Source: JAGPUQ01 sp050250395 (GTDB lineage: Bacteria > Pseudomonadota > Gammaproteobacteria > Pseudomonadales > Porticoccaceae). From it: a stretch of 64,000 nucleotides of DNA. A program made the translations under genes and the position numbers. The stretch is from positions 9,785 to 73,784 of the forward strand of contig JBFWOQ010000013.1 of the NCBI GenBank assembly GCA_050250395.1, given 5' to 3'. The notes beneath the pieces are model-generated. The model did no database searches. It was not told the origin of the DNA and saw only the letters and a program-made list of their open reading frames with translations. This document shows positions 28,600 to 37,922 of this stretch, piece after piece (within the stretch, counting starts at the first letter, position 1; every line of letters begins with the position of its first letter).

Positions 28600-30897
28600 A
28601 TGGACGCCTTGCCAATCATCTGTGCCCACAACCTGGGTTTTCCCCGCATCGGCCGCAACCGGGAGCTGAAGTGGGCGCTCGAAGCCTATTGGCGCGGGGA
28701 ACTCGATCGGGACGAACTCGAGCTGCGCGGGCGCGAGCTACGCCGCCGCAACTGGGAACTGCAACGCGCCGCCGGCCTGGATCTGGTGCCGGTGGGGGAT
28801 TTTTCCTGGTACGACCAGGTGCCGGACATGACCGCATTGCTGGGGGCGATTCCGGCGCGTTTCGGCTGGGACGGCGGCGCGGTGGATCTGGATCTCTATT
28901 TCCGCCTGGCGCGGGGCCGCGCGCCCAGCGGCAGTCCCGCCCCGGCCTGCGAGATGACCAAGTGGTTCGATACCAACTACCACTATCTGGTCCCCGAGCT
29001 GAACCCCGGGCAGGAATTCCGGCTCTCTGGCACAGGCCTGTTCGAGCAGGTCGCCGAGGCGCAAGCGCTGGGCCTGCGGCCCAAGCCGGTACTGGTGGGG
29101 CCGCTGACCTGGTTGTGGCTGGCGCGACCGGCGAGCGAGCGCGACGACCGCCTGGCATTGCTGCCCGGATTGCTCGGGGCATATCGGCAGATACTCGTGC
29201 GGCTCGCCGCCCAGGGCGTGGCCTGGGTGCAACTGGACGAGCCGATCCTCGCACTCGACCTGCCGACACCCTGGCAGGCGGCCTTTGCCGACGCCTACGC
29301 AGCGCTGGCCGACAGCGGGGTCTCGGTGCTGCTCGCTACTTATTTCGGTCCGCTGGCCGACAATCTGGCGCTGGCCTGTGCGCTGCCGGTGGCGGGCCTG
29401 CACGTCGATGCCGTGCGCGCCGCGGATGAACTGGAAGCGGTCGCGGAGCGGCTGCCGTCCGGGCGCGTGCTCTCGGTGGGGATCGTCGATGGCCGCAATA
29501 TCTGGCGTACCGATCTGGATGCGGCCCTGGCCAGATTGCAGGCCGTGCTGGCGCGACGCGAGGGCCGGCTGTGGCTGGCGCCGTCCTGCTCCCTGCTGCA
29601 CGTTCCCGTCGATGTGCGCGGCGACGACCGCTTGCCGCACGACCTGATGCCCTGGTTTGCTTTCGCCGTGCAGAAACTGGATGAAATCGCGTTGTTGCGT
29701 CGCGCCCTGACGGGCGAGATCGCGGCGACACGGGACGCCTTCACGGACAGCCGCCGGGCGCTGGCGAGCCGGCGCGCTTCGCCCCGGGTGCATCGCCCCG
29801 AGGTGGCGGCGCGGGTGGCCGCGCTCGGGGAAGCCGATGAACATAGAACATGCAGCTACGCCGAGCGCATCGGCGCGCAGCGGGAGCGGCTTCGACTCCC
29901 GCTGTTCCCCACCACCACCATCGGGTCGTTTCCCCAGACGGCCGCCATTCGCCAGGCGCGCAGCCGCTGGCGGGCCGGAGCGATTTCCGACGTCGAATAC
30001 GAAGAGTTCATCCGCGCCGAAATCGCCCACGCGATCCGCACGCAGGAAGCGCTCGGCCTCGATGTGCTGGTGCACGGCGAAGCCGAGCGCAACGACATGG
30101 TGGAATACTTCGGCGAACAGCTCGACGGTTTCGTGTTTTCGGGCAATGGCTGGGTGCAGTCCTACGGCTCCCGCTGCGTGAAGCCGCCCATCATCCTGGG
30201 CGATGTGGCGCGCCCCGCGGCCATGACCGTGGCCTGGATCCGCCATGCCCAGACCCTGACCGACAAGCCCGTCAAAGGCATGCTCACCGGCCCGGTGACC
30301 CTGCTCAACTGGTCCTTCGTGCGCGACGATCAGCCGCGCGCCGCCACCTGTCTCCAGCTGGCGCTCGCGATCCGCGACGAGGTGCGGGATCTGGAAGCGG
30401 CGGGCATCGCCATCATCCAGATCGACGAGGCCGCGCTGCGCGAGGGCCTGCCGCTGCGCCAGGCGGACTGGGGTGCGTACCTCGATTGGGCGGTGCGCGC
30501 GTTTCGCATCGCGTCGGCCGGCGTGGGCGACGCCACCCAGATCCACACCCACATGTGTTATTCGGATTTCAACGACATCATCGGCGCGGTGGCGGCCATG
30601 GATGCCGACGTCACCACCATCGAGAGCGCGCGCTCGGACGACCGGCTGCTGGATGCCTTTCGGGATTTCGCCTATCCCAACGAGATCGGCCCCGGGGTCT
30701 ACGATATTCACTCGCCCAATGTGCCCCAGGCCGCCGAGATCCTGGAGCGCCTGCGGCGCGCCCGCGCCCGGGTGCCCGCCGAGCGGCTGTGGGTGAATCC
30801 GGACTGCGGCCTCAAGACCCGCTCCTGGGACGAGGTGCGGCCGGCGCTGGTCGCCATGGTGGCCGCGGCCCGGGCGCTGCGTGTCGCCGCCGATTGA
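28600..30897 (+). CDS. metE: Cobalamin-independent methionine synthase
   Basis: Zinc enzyme of 765 residues that moves a methyl group from methyltetrahydrofolate-polyglutamate to homocysteine. The N-terminal start CAHNLGFPRIGRNRELKWA and the C-terminal catalytic barrel are complete. The zinc-binding blocks are IHTHMCYSDF and LWVNPDCGLKTR. Substrate-binding FPTTTIGSFPQT begins the C-terminal half near residue 435. It is transcribed divergently from metR. Confidence 0.98.
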   Translation: MDALPIICAHNLGFPRIGRNRELKWALEAYWRGELDRDELELRGRELRRRNWELQRAAGLDLVPVGDFSWYDQVPDMTALLGAIPARFGWDGGAVDLDLYFRLARGRAPSGSPAPACEMTKWFDTNYHYLVPELNPGQEFRLSGTGLFEQVAEAQALGLRPKPVLVGPLTWLWLARPASERDDRLALLPGLLGAYRQILVRLAAQGVAWVQLDEPILALDLPTPWQAAFADAYAALADSGVSVLLATYFGPLADNLALACALPVAGLHVDAVRAADELEAVAERLPSGRVLSVGIVDGRNIWRTDLDAALARLQAVLARREGRLWLAPSCSLLHVPVDVRGDDRLPHDLMPWFAFAVQKLDEIALLRRALTGEIAATRDAFTDSRRALASRRASPRVHRPEVAARVAALGEADEHRTCSYAERIGAQRERLRLPLFPTTTIGSFPQTAAIRQARSRWRAGAISDVEYEEFIRAEIAHAIRTQEALGLDVLVHGEAERNDMVEYFGEQLDGFVFSGNGWVQSYGSRCVKPPIILGDVARPAAMTVAWIRHAQTLTDKPVKGMLTGPVTLLNWSFVRDDQPRAATCLQLALAIRDEVRDLEAAGIAIIQIDEAALREGLPLRQADWGAYLDWAVRAFRIASAGVGDATQIHTHMCYSDFNDIIGAVAAMDADVTTIESARSDDRLLDAFRDFAYPNEIGPGVYDIHSPNVPQAAEILERLRRARARVPAERLWVNPDCGLKTRSWDEVRPALVAMVAAARALRVAAD

Positions 30898-31092
30898 TTA
30901 CGCGTCCGGCTTTTCCGGGGGGATCGGGTCGCCTTGAGGCGGCTGCGGATTCGGGCTACATTCCCGCGCCACTGCGATTCCCGCGCCGTTTTGCACGGTT
31001 CCGTTTTTACGATGGAACGCAGCACGCTGGCATGCAGCGGCCCTTTCCCCGCGGGCCGCCCGAGGGCGGCCCGAAGACAGCCCGAGGACAGT

Positions 31093-32640
31093 ATGAGCGA
31101 CGGCAAGAGCCTGACCGAGGCCATGAAACCCTTTGCCGAGCGCAAGCAGGCGCTGGCCGCCATCGACTATTCGCGGCGCCACGCCCGCGGTCTGCTGTCC
31201 GCGCGCGAGCGCGTCGATCTGCTGTTCGACGCCGGCACCTTCCTGGAGCTGGCGCCGCTGGCGCGGGAAAGCGATCTCGCCCGCGACACCAAACCGGGCG
31301 CTACGCCCCGCGACGGCATCGTGGTCGGCTACGGCAAGGTCAACGGACGCCGGGTCGCGGTCGCGGCCTACGACATGGAGTTTCGCGGCGGCTCCATGGG
31401 CAAGGTGTGCGAATGGAAATTCACCCGCCTGAAGCGGATGGTGCTGGATCATGGGTTTCCGCTGGTCATCCTCACCGAAGGCACGGGCGCGCGGCTTGAA
31501 GAAGAGGTGAGCTCTCAGGGCGCCTACGACAATCCGCAGTTCTCGAATCTGGTGGCGCTGAGCGGCTATGTGCCCATCGTGGTGGCGGTGATGGGACTCT
31601 GCGTCGGCGGCCACGCCAATCTCACCGCCATCGGTGATTTCGTGCCCATGACGCGCAGTGCCTGCATGATGATCGCGGGGCCGCAGTTGCTGAAAACCAA
31701 GATGGGGATCGACACCAGCCTGGAGGAACTGGGCAGCGCGAAAAAGCACGTCGAGCGTTCGGGCATGGCCGATCTGCTGGTCGAGGACGACCGCGAATGC
31801 ATCGCCAGCATCAAGGAGTTTCTGTCGTATCTGCCCGACAACTGCAACCAGCCGCCGCCGCGCCGGCCCACCCGCGACCGGCCCGACCGCCGTTGCGACG
31901 AGTTGCTGGAGCTGGTGCCGTCCGATCTGCGTTTTGCCTACGATGTCAAAAAGGTTGTGCGCGCTCTGGTGGACGATGGCGCCTGTTTCGAATTCAAGCC
32001 GCGCTTTGCGCCCAACGTGGTGACCGCGCTCGCGCATCTGGATGGCCGCGCGGTCGGCATCGTCGCCAACCAGCCCAACCAGATGTCCGGCACGCTGGAT
32101 GCGAAGGCCTGCCAGAAAATCTGCCGCTTCATCAATTTTTGCGACGTGTACGGTTTTGCGCTGATTTTTCTGCAAGACATTCCGGGTTATTACCCGGGGC
32201 CGCAGTCCGAGGAAGACGGCATCATCCGCTGGTCCACGCGCATGCTGTACGAAATCGAACACGCCACGGTTCCGCGCATGACGGTGATGATGCGCAAGGC
32301 GTTCGGCCTCGCGCACTACGGGATGAACAGCCTGGGCATGCGGCCCGATCTGCTGGTGGCCTGGCCGCTGGCATCCTTCAGCGCCATCTCGCCCGACGAT
32401 GCGGTGCAGGTGTTGTTCGGCAAGCAGCTCGCGCAGCAGGAGGACGGCGAGCAGCGCAAACAGGAACTGATCGCGGAATTCCGCGCCAAGATCGGCATCC
32501 TGCCCGCCGCCGAAGCCGCGCTGGTGGACGATGTCATCGATCCCAGGGATACGCGCCGCGTGCTGATTCAGGCGCTCGACATGGCGCGCGAGCGCCGCCC
32601 CGGGCATCCCTTCAAACGGCGGGGGATAACGCCGATCTGA
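31093..32640 (+). CDS. Acyl-CoA carboxylase carboxyltransferase (beta) subunit
   Basis: The 515-residue product has the two crotonase-like halves of a biotin-dependent carboxyltransferase. The N-terminal half includes AYDMEFRGGSMGKVCEWKFTR. The C-terminal half includes IFLQDIPGYYPGPQSEEDG and MMRKAFGLAHYGMNS. This enzyme class carboxylates acyl-CoAs such as propionyl- or methylcrotonyl-CoA, but needs a biotin carboxylase/BCCP partner. None is nearby, and the separate accD for acetyl-CoA carboxylase is at 43.4 kb. The ATG at 31093 has GAGGA upstream; an open upstream extension has no ribosome binding site. The substrate is not predictable. Confidence 0.9.
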   Translation: MSDGKSLTEAMKPFAERKQALAAIDYSRRHARGLLSARERVDLLFDAGTFLELAPLARESDLARDTKPGATPRDGIVVGYGKVNGRRVAVAAYDMEFRGGSMGKVCEWKFTRLKRMVLDHGFPLVILTEGTGARLEEEVSSQGAYDNPQFSNLVALSGYVPIVVAVMGLCVGGHANLTAIGDFVPMTRSACMMIAGPQLLKTKMGIDTSLEELGSAKKHVERSGMADLLVEDDRECIASIKEFLSYLPDNCNQPPPRRPTRDRPDRRCDELLELVPSDLRFAYDVKKVVRALVDDGACFEFKPRFAPNVVTALAHLDGRAVGIVANQPNQMSGTLDAKACQKICRFINFCDVYGFALIFLQDIPGYYPGPQSEEDGIIRWSTRMLYEIEHATVPRMTVMMRKAFGLAHYGMNSLGMRPDLLVAWPLASFSAISPDDAVQVLFGKQLAQQEDGEQRKQELIAEFRAKIGILPAAEAALVDDVIDPRDTRRVLIQALDMARERRPGHPFKRRGITPI

Positions 32641-32669
32641 AGTGACCGTCCGGCGCTGCGCGCTCCGGT

Positions 32670-32706
32670 GCCGGCTCCGGTTTGATCTGGTCACCCGGGA
32701 GCCGGC
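32670..32706. terminator. Palindrome between convergent genes
   Basis: GCCGGCTCC (32670-32678) is the complement of GGAGCCGGC (32698-32706) across a 19-base loop, in the 77-bp gap between the convergent carboxyltransferase and mnmC genes. It could end transcription from both sides, but it lacks T-runs. Confidence 0.35.
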
Positions 32707-32717
32707 GCCACCCGGGC

Positions 32718-34799
32718 TCAGCGCCGGCCCCGCTTGAGGTCACGGATAAGAAAGCGCGCGGGATGGAGCGCGATCGCCAGTTCCTGTGCCAGCGGGCGTG
32801 GCCGGCCTTCGATCAGGTCCGCCAGCAGGGCGGCGCACAGGGGCGCGTGGCTGAGGCCACGCGAGCCGTGGCCACCGTGGATGAACAATCCGGGCCAGTA
32901 GCTGCCGGGGCGCGGGATGTCGGCGCGGGCGTCGCGACGCAGCGGTGCGAAAGTCTCCAGCATGCGATGTTCGATGGGCGCCGGCCCCACCAGCGGGAGG
33001 TAATCCGGGGTGACGCAGCGCAGAGCGGCGCGGCCGGAGAGTTGCGCCGGGTCGGGCGTACCCAGGATGTCGGTGAGGCGGGGATCGGTGGCGTCGAGCT
33101 TGGCCAGGTTTTCGCGGTGGCCTTCGCTGCGTACTTCAACATGGGTGGCCGACAGATCGTAGGTCGCGCCGAACGTGTGCAGGCCGTTGGTCGCGGGGGC
33201 GAGATAACCCGCCCCGCAGATCACGGTGCGAAGGTTTGCGCTCGCCGGTGTCGCCGGGCAGACGCTGATCTGGCCGTGAATGGTCTTGAGCGGCAAGTGT
33301 CGGGTCTGCTCGAAGCGGGCCAGCTCGGCGGCGTTGGCCAGCACCACGACGTCATGGGGGCCGGAGGTCGCGCCGCCGGCATCGACCAGCTGCCAGCCCC
33401 GGGTGCCGTCCCGGGTGCCGTCCCAGGTGAGAGCGACGATCTCCGCGCAACGGACGGCGATGCGCGGATGTGCGACCAGATGGCGACAGATCGCCGCCGG
33501 GTTTACCCACCCGAGTCCCGGCAGCAGCAGACCAGAGTTCGCGACCAGCGGTAATCCCGCGATGGCGGCGAGTTGCGGCGCCTCCACCAGGCGCGCGATT
33601 TCGGCGGGATGGCGTGCGGCAATCCGGCGCAGTTGTGCCGCGTGGGCAGCGGTTTCCGGCAGCAGCAAGACGCCGCAGTTGGTGCCGAATCCGTCCTGCC
33701 AGAAGTCCCGGTAATGGTTCCGAGCAAAGAGCAGGGCGGCCAGATTGATGGCACCCAAGGTGGAGGGCTCCGCCGTCAGGCGCGGATAGAGCACGCCCTG
33801 GGGATTGCCCGAGGCGCCGCTGGCGATGGCGGTGCGATCGTACAGGGTCACCTGCCAGCCGCGCTCCGCCAGCGCCCGGGCACTGGTACAGCCCGCGATG
33901 CCGGCGCCGACGATGGCGGCTGTTCCCGGCGCTGTGCCGTACTCCGCGGCGCCCAGATACCAGGGGGCAGACGCACATCGTCGCGGGCGCGATGCCCGAG
34001 TCGATGCTCGGTGCCTGGGGGTGACGGCAGGAACGGACGCCGAGGATGGCGCCGCGAAGGTGCCGCACAGCATGTCCCGCTTGCTGCCATGGCCGGCGAC
34101 CTTGGTGACGGCAAAGCCCGCCTCGGCGAGGCCGCGACGCACATCGCCGGCGGCCGTGAAGGTCGCAAAGCTGGTGCCGGCGCGACTGAGCGCGGCCAGT
34201 TGCGCGAACAGCGCCGGGCTCCACATATCCGGGTTGCGGGCGGGCGCGAAGCCGTCGAGGAACCAGGCATCGATTTTTGGCGCGGCGCCGTGGAGGGCCG
34301 GGTGATCCGGGGCGCGCAGCAGATTCAGCATGGTGGTTGCGTCGCCCAGCAGCAGCGTGAGCTGGATCCGGCCGCCCGCAAGCACCAGGCGATGGCAGCC
34401 GGCAACGGGCGGCGGATAGTCCCGGGCGAGTTCCGCGGCCAGTGCCGCGAAGGCGGGCCATTGCGCCAGAGCACGCGCGAAATCGTCGCGTGCCAGTGGG
34501 TGTTTCTCCACCGAGACATAGTGCAGCACCGCATTTTCCGGCGCGCTGGCGAGCCACAGGCTGCCGGCGACCAGCAAATTGAGTCCGCTGCCGAACCCGG
34601 TTTCGCCGATGACAAAGCTGGCGCCCGCGCGCAATGCCTGCCAGCGTTCCGGCAGCCGGTTGCCGGCAATGAACACATGCCGGGTCTCGCCCAGGCCATC
34701 GGCGGGAGACTGGTAGATGTCCTCGAAGTGAACCGAACGCAGGACGCCGTCGCGCCAGACGACGGTGGCCGGAGCGAGGCGGTCGGGCGGCGTGATCAT
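32718..34799 (-). CDS. mnmC: Bifunctional tRNA mnm5s2U34 enzyme MnmC
   Basis: The 693-residue fusion completes the mnm5s2U modification at the tRNA wobble position. The N-terminal methyltransferase domain (residues 1-230) shows FVIGETGFGSGLNLL and WFLDGFAPARNPDMW. A low-complexity Arg/Ala-rich linker follows. The C-terminal FAD oxidoreductase domain begins at AIVGAGIAGCTSARAL and includes ASGNPQGVLYPRL and the final GHGSRGLSHAPL. The first domain methylates the amino group; the second removes the carboxymethyl group first. It is divergent from leuC. Confidence 0.95.
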   Translation of the reverse strand: MITPPDRLAPATVVWRDGVLRSVHFEDIYQSPADGLGETRHVFIAGNRLPERWQALRAGASFVIGETGFGSGLNLLVAGSLWLASAPENAVLHYVSVEKHPLARDDFARALAQWPAFAALAAELARDYPPPVAGCHRLVLAGGRIQLTLLLGDATTMLNLLRAPDHPALHGAAPKIDAWFLDGFAPARNPDMWSPALFAQLAALSRAGTSFATFTAAGDVRRGLAEAGFAVTKVAGHGSKRDMLCGTFAAPSSASVPAVTPRHRASTRASRPRRCASAPWYLGAAEYGTAPGTAAIVGAGIAGCTSARALAERGWQVTLYDRTAIASGASGNPQGVLYPRLTAEPSTLGAINLAALLFARNHYRDFWQDGFGTNCGVLLLPETAAHAAQLRRIAARHPAEIARLVEAPQLAAIAGLPLVANSGLLLPGLGWVNPAAICRHLVAHPRIAVRCAEIVALTWDGTRDGTRGWQLVDAGGATSGPHDVVVLANAAELARFEQTRHLPLKTIHGQISVCPATPASANLRTVICGAGYLAPATNGLHTFGATYDLSATHVEVRSEGHRENLAKLDATDPRLTDILGTPDPAQLSGRAALRCVTPDYLPLVGPAPIEHRMLETFAPLRRDARADIPRPGSYWPGLFIHGGHGSRGLSHAPLCAALLADLIEGRPRPLAQELAIALHPARFLIRDLKRGRR

Positions 34800-34978
34800 C
34801 CGGGCCGGTGTCGCATCGGCATTGTGCTGTTACGGAGTGCGTCCATGGGGAAATGCCGCGGAGCGAAGTCCCGGAATTCTACGGTGAAGTTGCAATCACC
34901 AGGGTCATGAATTTGTTTTATGGGCTGGGGATCGCTAGACTTTCGGCCTCTTTTTCGACCCACACGGCGGATGCGGCG

Positions 34979-36418
34979 ATGGCCGGCAAGACCCTGTACG
35001 ACAAGCTCTGGGAATCCCATCTGGTGCGGCAGAACGACGATGGCTCGGCGCTGCTCTACATCGATCGCCATCTGCTCCACGAAGTGACTTCGCCGCAGGC
35101 GTTCGAGGGTTTGCGGCTGGCCGGACGCGAGCCGTGGCGCATCGACGCCAATCTGGCCACGCCGGATCACAATGTACCCACCACCAGCGTCGAGCGGCGC
35201 GGCGGTATCGCGGCCATTGCCGATGAAGTGTCGCGTATCCAGGTGCAGACGCTGGACGACAACTGCGGGCGCTACGGCATCTTGCAATTCGGCATGCACG
35301 ACGCGCGGCAGGGCATCGTGCACGTCATCGGGCCGGAGCAGGGCGCGACCCTGCCGGGCATGACGGTGGTGTGCGGCGATTCGCATACCTCCACGCACGG
35401 CGCCTTCGGCGCGCTGGCGCACGGCATCGGCACTTCGGAAGTCGAGCATGTGCTCGCGACCCAGTGCCTGATCGCCCAGAAAATGAAGAACTTGCAGGTG
35501 CGGGTCGAGGGCGAGCTGGCGCCGGGCGTCACCGCCAAGGACATCGCGCTGGCCGTGATCGGCTTCATCGGCACCGCCGGCGGTACCGGTTATGCACTCG
35601 AGTTCGCGGGCAGCGCGATTCGCGCACTGTCCATGGAGGGCCGCATGACGCTTTGCAACATGGCGATCGAAGCCGGCGCCCGGGTGGGTCTGGTCGCAGT
35701 CGATGTCAAGACCATCGACTATGTGAAAGGACGTCTCTTCGCGCCCCGGGACGCGCAGTGGGAGCAGGCGGTGGCGAACTGGCGGCAACTGTATTCCGAT
35801 CCCGATGCCGTCTTCGACAAGGTGGTGGAGTTGCGCGCGCAGGACATCAAACCTCAGGTCAGTTGGGGCACGTCGCCGGAAATGGTGGTGGCGGTGGACG
35901 CGCGGGTGCCGGACCCGGCCGTCGAGCCGGACCCGACCAAGCGCGATTCCATTGAACGGGCCCTCAAGTACATGGGGCTGGTCGCCAATCAGGCGGTCAC
36001 GGACATCCGGCTGGATCGCATTTTCATCGGGTCCTGCACCAATTCGCGGATCGAGGATCTGCGCGCCGCCGCGGCCGTCGCCAAGGGCCGCCGGGTCGCC
36101 GCCAGCATCAAGCAGGCGCTGGTGGTGCCGGGCTCCGGGCCGGTCAAGGCGCAGGCCGAACGGGAAGGGCTGGACAGGATCTTCATCGAAGCCGGGTTCG
36201 AGTGGCGCGAGCCCGGCTGCTCCATGTGTCTGGCCATGAATGCCGATCGTCTCGAAGCCGGCGAGCACTGTGCGTCCACGTCGAACCGCAACTTCGAAGG
36301 CCGGCAGGGCGCCGGTGGCCGCACCCATCTGGTGAGTCCGGCGATGGCGGCTGCGGCTGCGGTGTGCGGGCATTTCGTCGATGTACGGGAATTGCTGGGA
36401 CAGGGGGAGGTGGCATGA
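34979..36418 (+). CDS. leuC: 3-isopropylmalate dehydratase large subunit
   Basis: The 479-residue aconitase-family subunit converts 2-isopropylmalate to 3-isopropylmalate in leucine synthesis together with LeuD. MAGKTLYDKLWESHLV is the usual LeuC start, so the ATG at 34979 is chosen over upstream in-frame codons. The iron-sulfur cluster cysteines are in GSCTNSRIEDL and GCSMCLAMN. GDSHTSTHGAFGALAHGIGT is the active-site segment. The stop overlaps leuD by ATGA. It opens the conserved leu-to-metZ block. Confidence 0.97.
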   Translation: MAGKTLYDKLWESHLVRQNDDGSALLYIDRHLLHEVTSPQAFEGLRLAGREPWRIDANLATPDHNVPTTSVERRGGIAAIADEVSRIQVQTLDDNCGRYGILQFGMHDARQGIVHVIGPEQGATLPGMTVVCGDSHTSTHGAFGALAHGIGTSEVEHVLATQCLIAQKMKNLQVRVEGELAPGVTAKDIALAVIGFIGTAGGTGYALEFAGSAIRALSMEGRMTLCNMAIEAGARVGLVAVDVKTIDYVKGRLFAPRDAQWEQAVANWRQLYSDPDAVFDKVVELRAQDIKPQVSWGTSPEMVVAVDARVPDPAVEPDPTKRDSIERALKYMGLVANQAVTDIRLDRIFIGSCTNSRIEDLRAAAAVAKGRRVAASIKQALVVPGSGPVKAQAEREGLDRIFIEAGFEWREPGCSMCLAMNADRLEAGEHCASTSNRNFEGRQGAGGRTHLVSPAMAAAAAVCGHFVDVRELLGQGEVA

Positions 36419-37059
36419 AAGCGTTAACCCGGCACCAGGGGCTGGTCGCGCCCCTGGATCGCGCCAACGTCGACACCGACCAGATCATTCCCAAACAGTT
36501 TCTGAAGTCGATTCAGCGCACCGGTTTTGGTCCCAATCTGTTCGACGAGTGGCGCTACCTGGATGTCGGAGAGCCTGGACGGGACAACTCGAAACGTCCC
36601 CTGAATCCGGATTTTGTGCTCAATCAGCCCCGCTATCGGGGCGCCAGCGTGCTGCTCGCGCGGGAGAACTTCGGCTGTGGTTCGTCCCGCGAACATGCCC
36701 CCTGGGCGTTGGAGGAATACGGGTTTCGCGTCATTATCGCCCCCAGCTACGCCGATATTTTCTACAACAACTGCTTTAAAAATGGCGTATTACCCATTGT
36801 TTTATCTGATGAAGAGGTGGATGAGCTGTTTCGACAAGCCACATCCGTCGAGGGTTATAGCCTGACCATAGACCTCGCCAGCCAGACGGTTACCCGGCCC
36901 GACGGCGGCACTTATCACTTCGAGGTGGATGAGTTCCGCAAGCATTGCCTGCTGGAAGGTCTGGACGAAATCGGCCTCACGCTGGCGCACCGCGATGAGA
37001 TTCGCGCCTTCGAGCAAAGGCACCGCGCAAATCATCCCTGGCTGTTTCGCAACGACTGA
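36415..37059 (+). CDS. leuD: 3-isopropylmalate dehydratase small subunit
   Basis: The 214-residue partner of LeuC. Typical segments are RANVDTDQIIPKQFLKSI near residue 20 and the swivelling-domain motif NFGCGSSREHAPWALEEYG near residue 85. It starts inside the leuC stop codon after GGGGGAGG, giving translational coupling. It is followed 15 bp later by a methyltransferase gene. Confidence 0.97.
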   Translation: MKALTRHQGLVAPLDRANVDTDQIIPKQFLKSIQRTGFGPNLFDEWRYLDVGEPGRDNSKRPLNPDFVLNQPRYRGASVLLARENFGCGSSREHAPWALEEYGFRVIIAPSYADIFYNNCFKNGVLPIVLSDEEVDELFRQATSVEGYSLTIDLASQTVTRPDGGTYHFEVDEFRKHCLLEGLDEIGLTLAHRDEIRAFEQRHRANHPWLFRND

Positions 37060-37074
37060 GCGGACGCGCCCTCT

Positions 37075-37854
37075 ATGAGTAGTCAAGGTATGAGTGATCA
37101 AAGCCATGCCGAGGCGGTGCGTCGCCAATTCGGCGCCCGGGCTGGCGCTTATCTCGGCAGCACCGTGCATGCCCAGGGTCGCGAGTTTGCCGAGCTGCGC
37201 GATGCCGTCGCGGCCTGTCCGGACGCGCGCGTGCTGGACCTGGGTTGCGGTGCGGGTCATGTCAGCTATCAGATCGCGCCCCTCGCCGGCGCGGTCGTCG
37301 CCTGCGATCTGGCGCCGGAAATGCTGGCGCTGGTCACGGCCACGGCCCGGGAGCGCGGTCTCGACAATATCACCACCGCCCAGGGCGCGGCGGAACAGCT
37401 GCCGTTTCCGGACCGGCAGTTCGATCTGGTGTTCAGCCGCTATTCCGCGCACCACTGGAGCGATCTGGGTCGCGCGCTCCGCGAGGTTCACCGGGTGTTG
37501 AAGCCGGGCGGGTGCGCGGCCTTTGTGGATATTGCCGGCGCCCCGCGACCGTTGCTCGACACCCATCTCCAGACCGTCGAGGTATTGCGCGATTCCAGCC
37601 ACGTGCGCGATTACACCCCGGCGGAATGGCTGCAATGGGTGGCGCAGGCGGGCCTCAAGCCCGAGCGTCACGCACTCTCGCGCCTGCGGCTCGAGTTCGC
37701 GTCCTGGGTGGCGCGCATGCAGACTCCGGAACCGCTGCGGGCCGCGATCCGCGCACTGCAGGATGGGGCCAGCAGCGAGGTGCGGGATTACTTTGCGATA
37801 GAAGCCGACGGTTCCTTCAGCGCCGATGTGCTGGTGCTCTGGGCTTCCCGCTGA
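37075..37854 (+). CDS. Class I SAM-dependent methyltransferase
   Basis: The 259-residue product has a Rossmann methyltransferase core: VLDLGCGAGHVSYQIA (SAM motif I), VVACDLAPEML, then FDLVFSRYSAHHW and REVHRVLKPGGCAAFVD. It resembles the UbiE-related YcgJ group and is predicted cytoplasmic. A methyltransferase gene occupies the same place between leuD and leuB in Pseudomonas, so the gene belongs to the ancestral cluster even though its substrate is unknown. The start at 37075 is used; an ATG five codons later (MSDQSH) is equally plausible. Downstream, asd follows after only 68 bp, where leuB would be expected. Confidence 0.88.
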   Translation: MSSQGMSDQSHAEAVRRQFGARAGAYLGSTVHAQGREFAELRDAVAACPDARVLDLGCGAGHVSYQIAPLAGAVVACDLAPEMLALVTATARERGLDNITTAQGAAEQLPFPDRQFDLVFSRYSAHHWSDLGRALREVHRVLKPGGCAAFVDIAGAPRPLLDTHLQTVEVLRDSSHVRDYTPAEWLQWVAQAGLKPERHALSRLRLEFASWVARMQTPEPLRAAIRALQDGASSEVRDYFAIEADGSFSADVLVLWASR

Positions 37855-37922
37855 GCGGCCTTGGATACCGCGTCGGCGCGTTTCATGATTAATGCAGTTG
37901 TTGTCAAAGCAGGTTTAATGCA

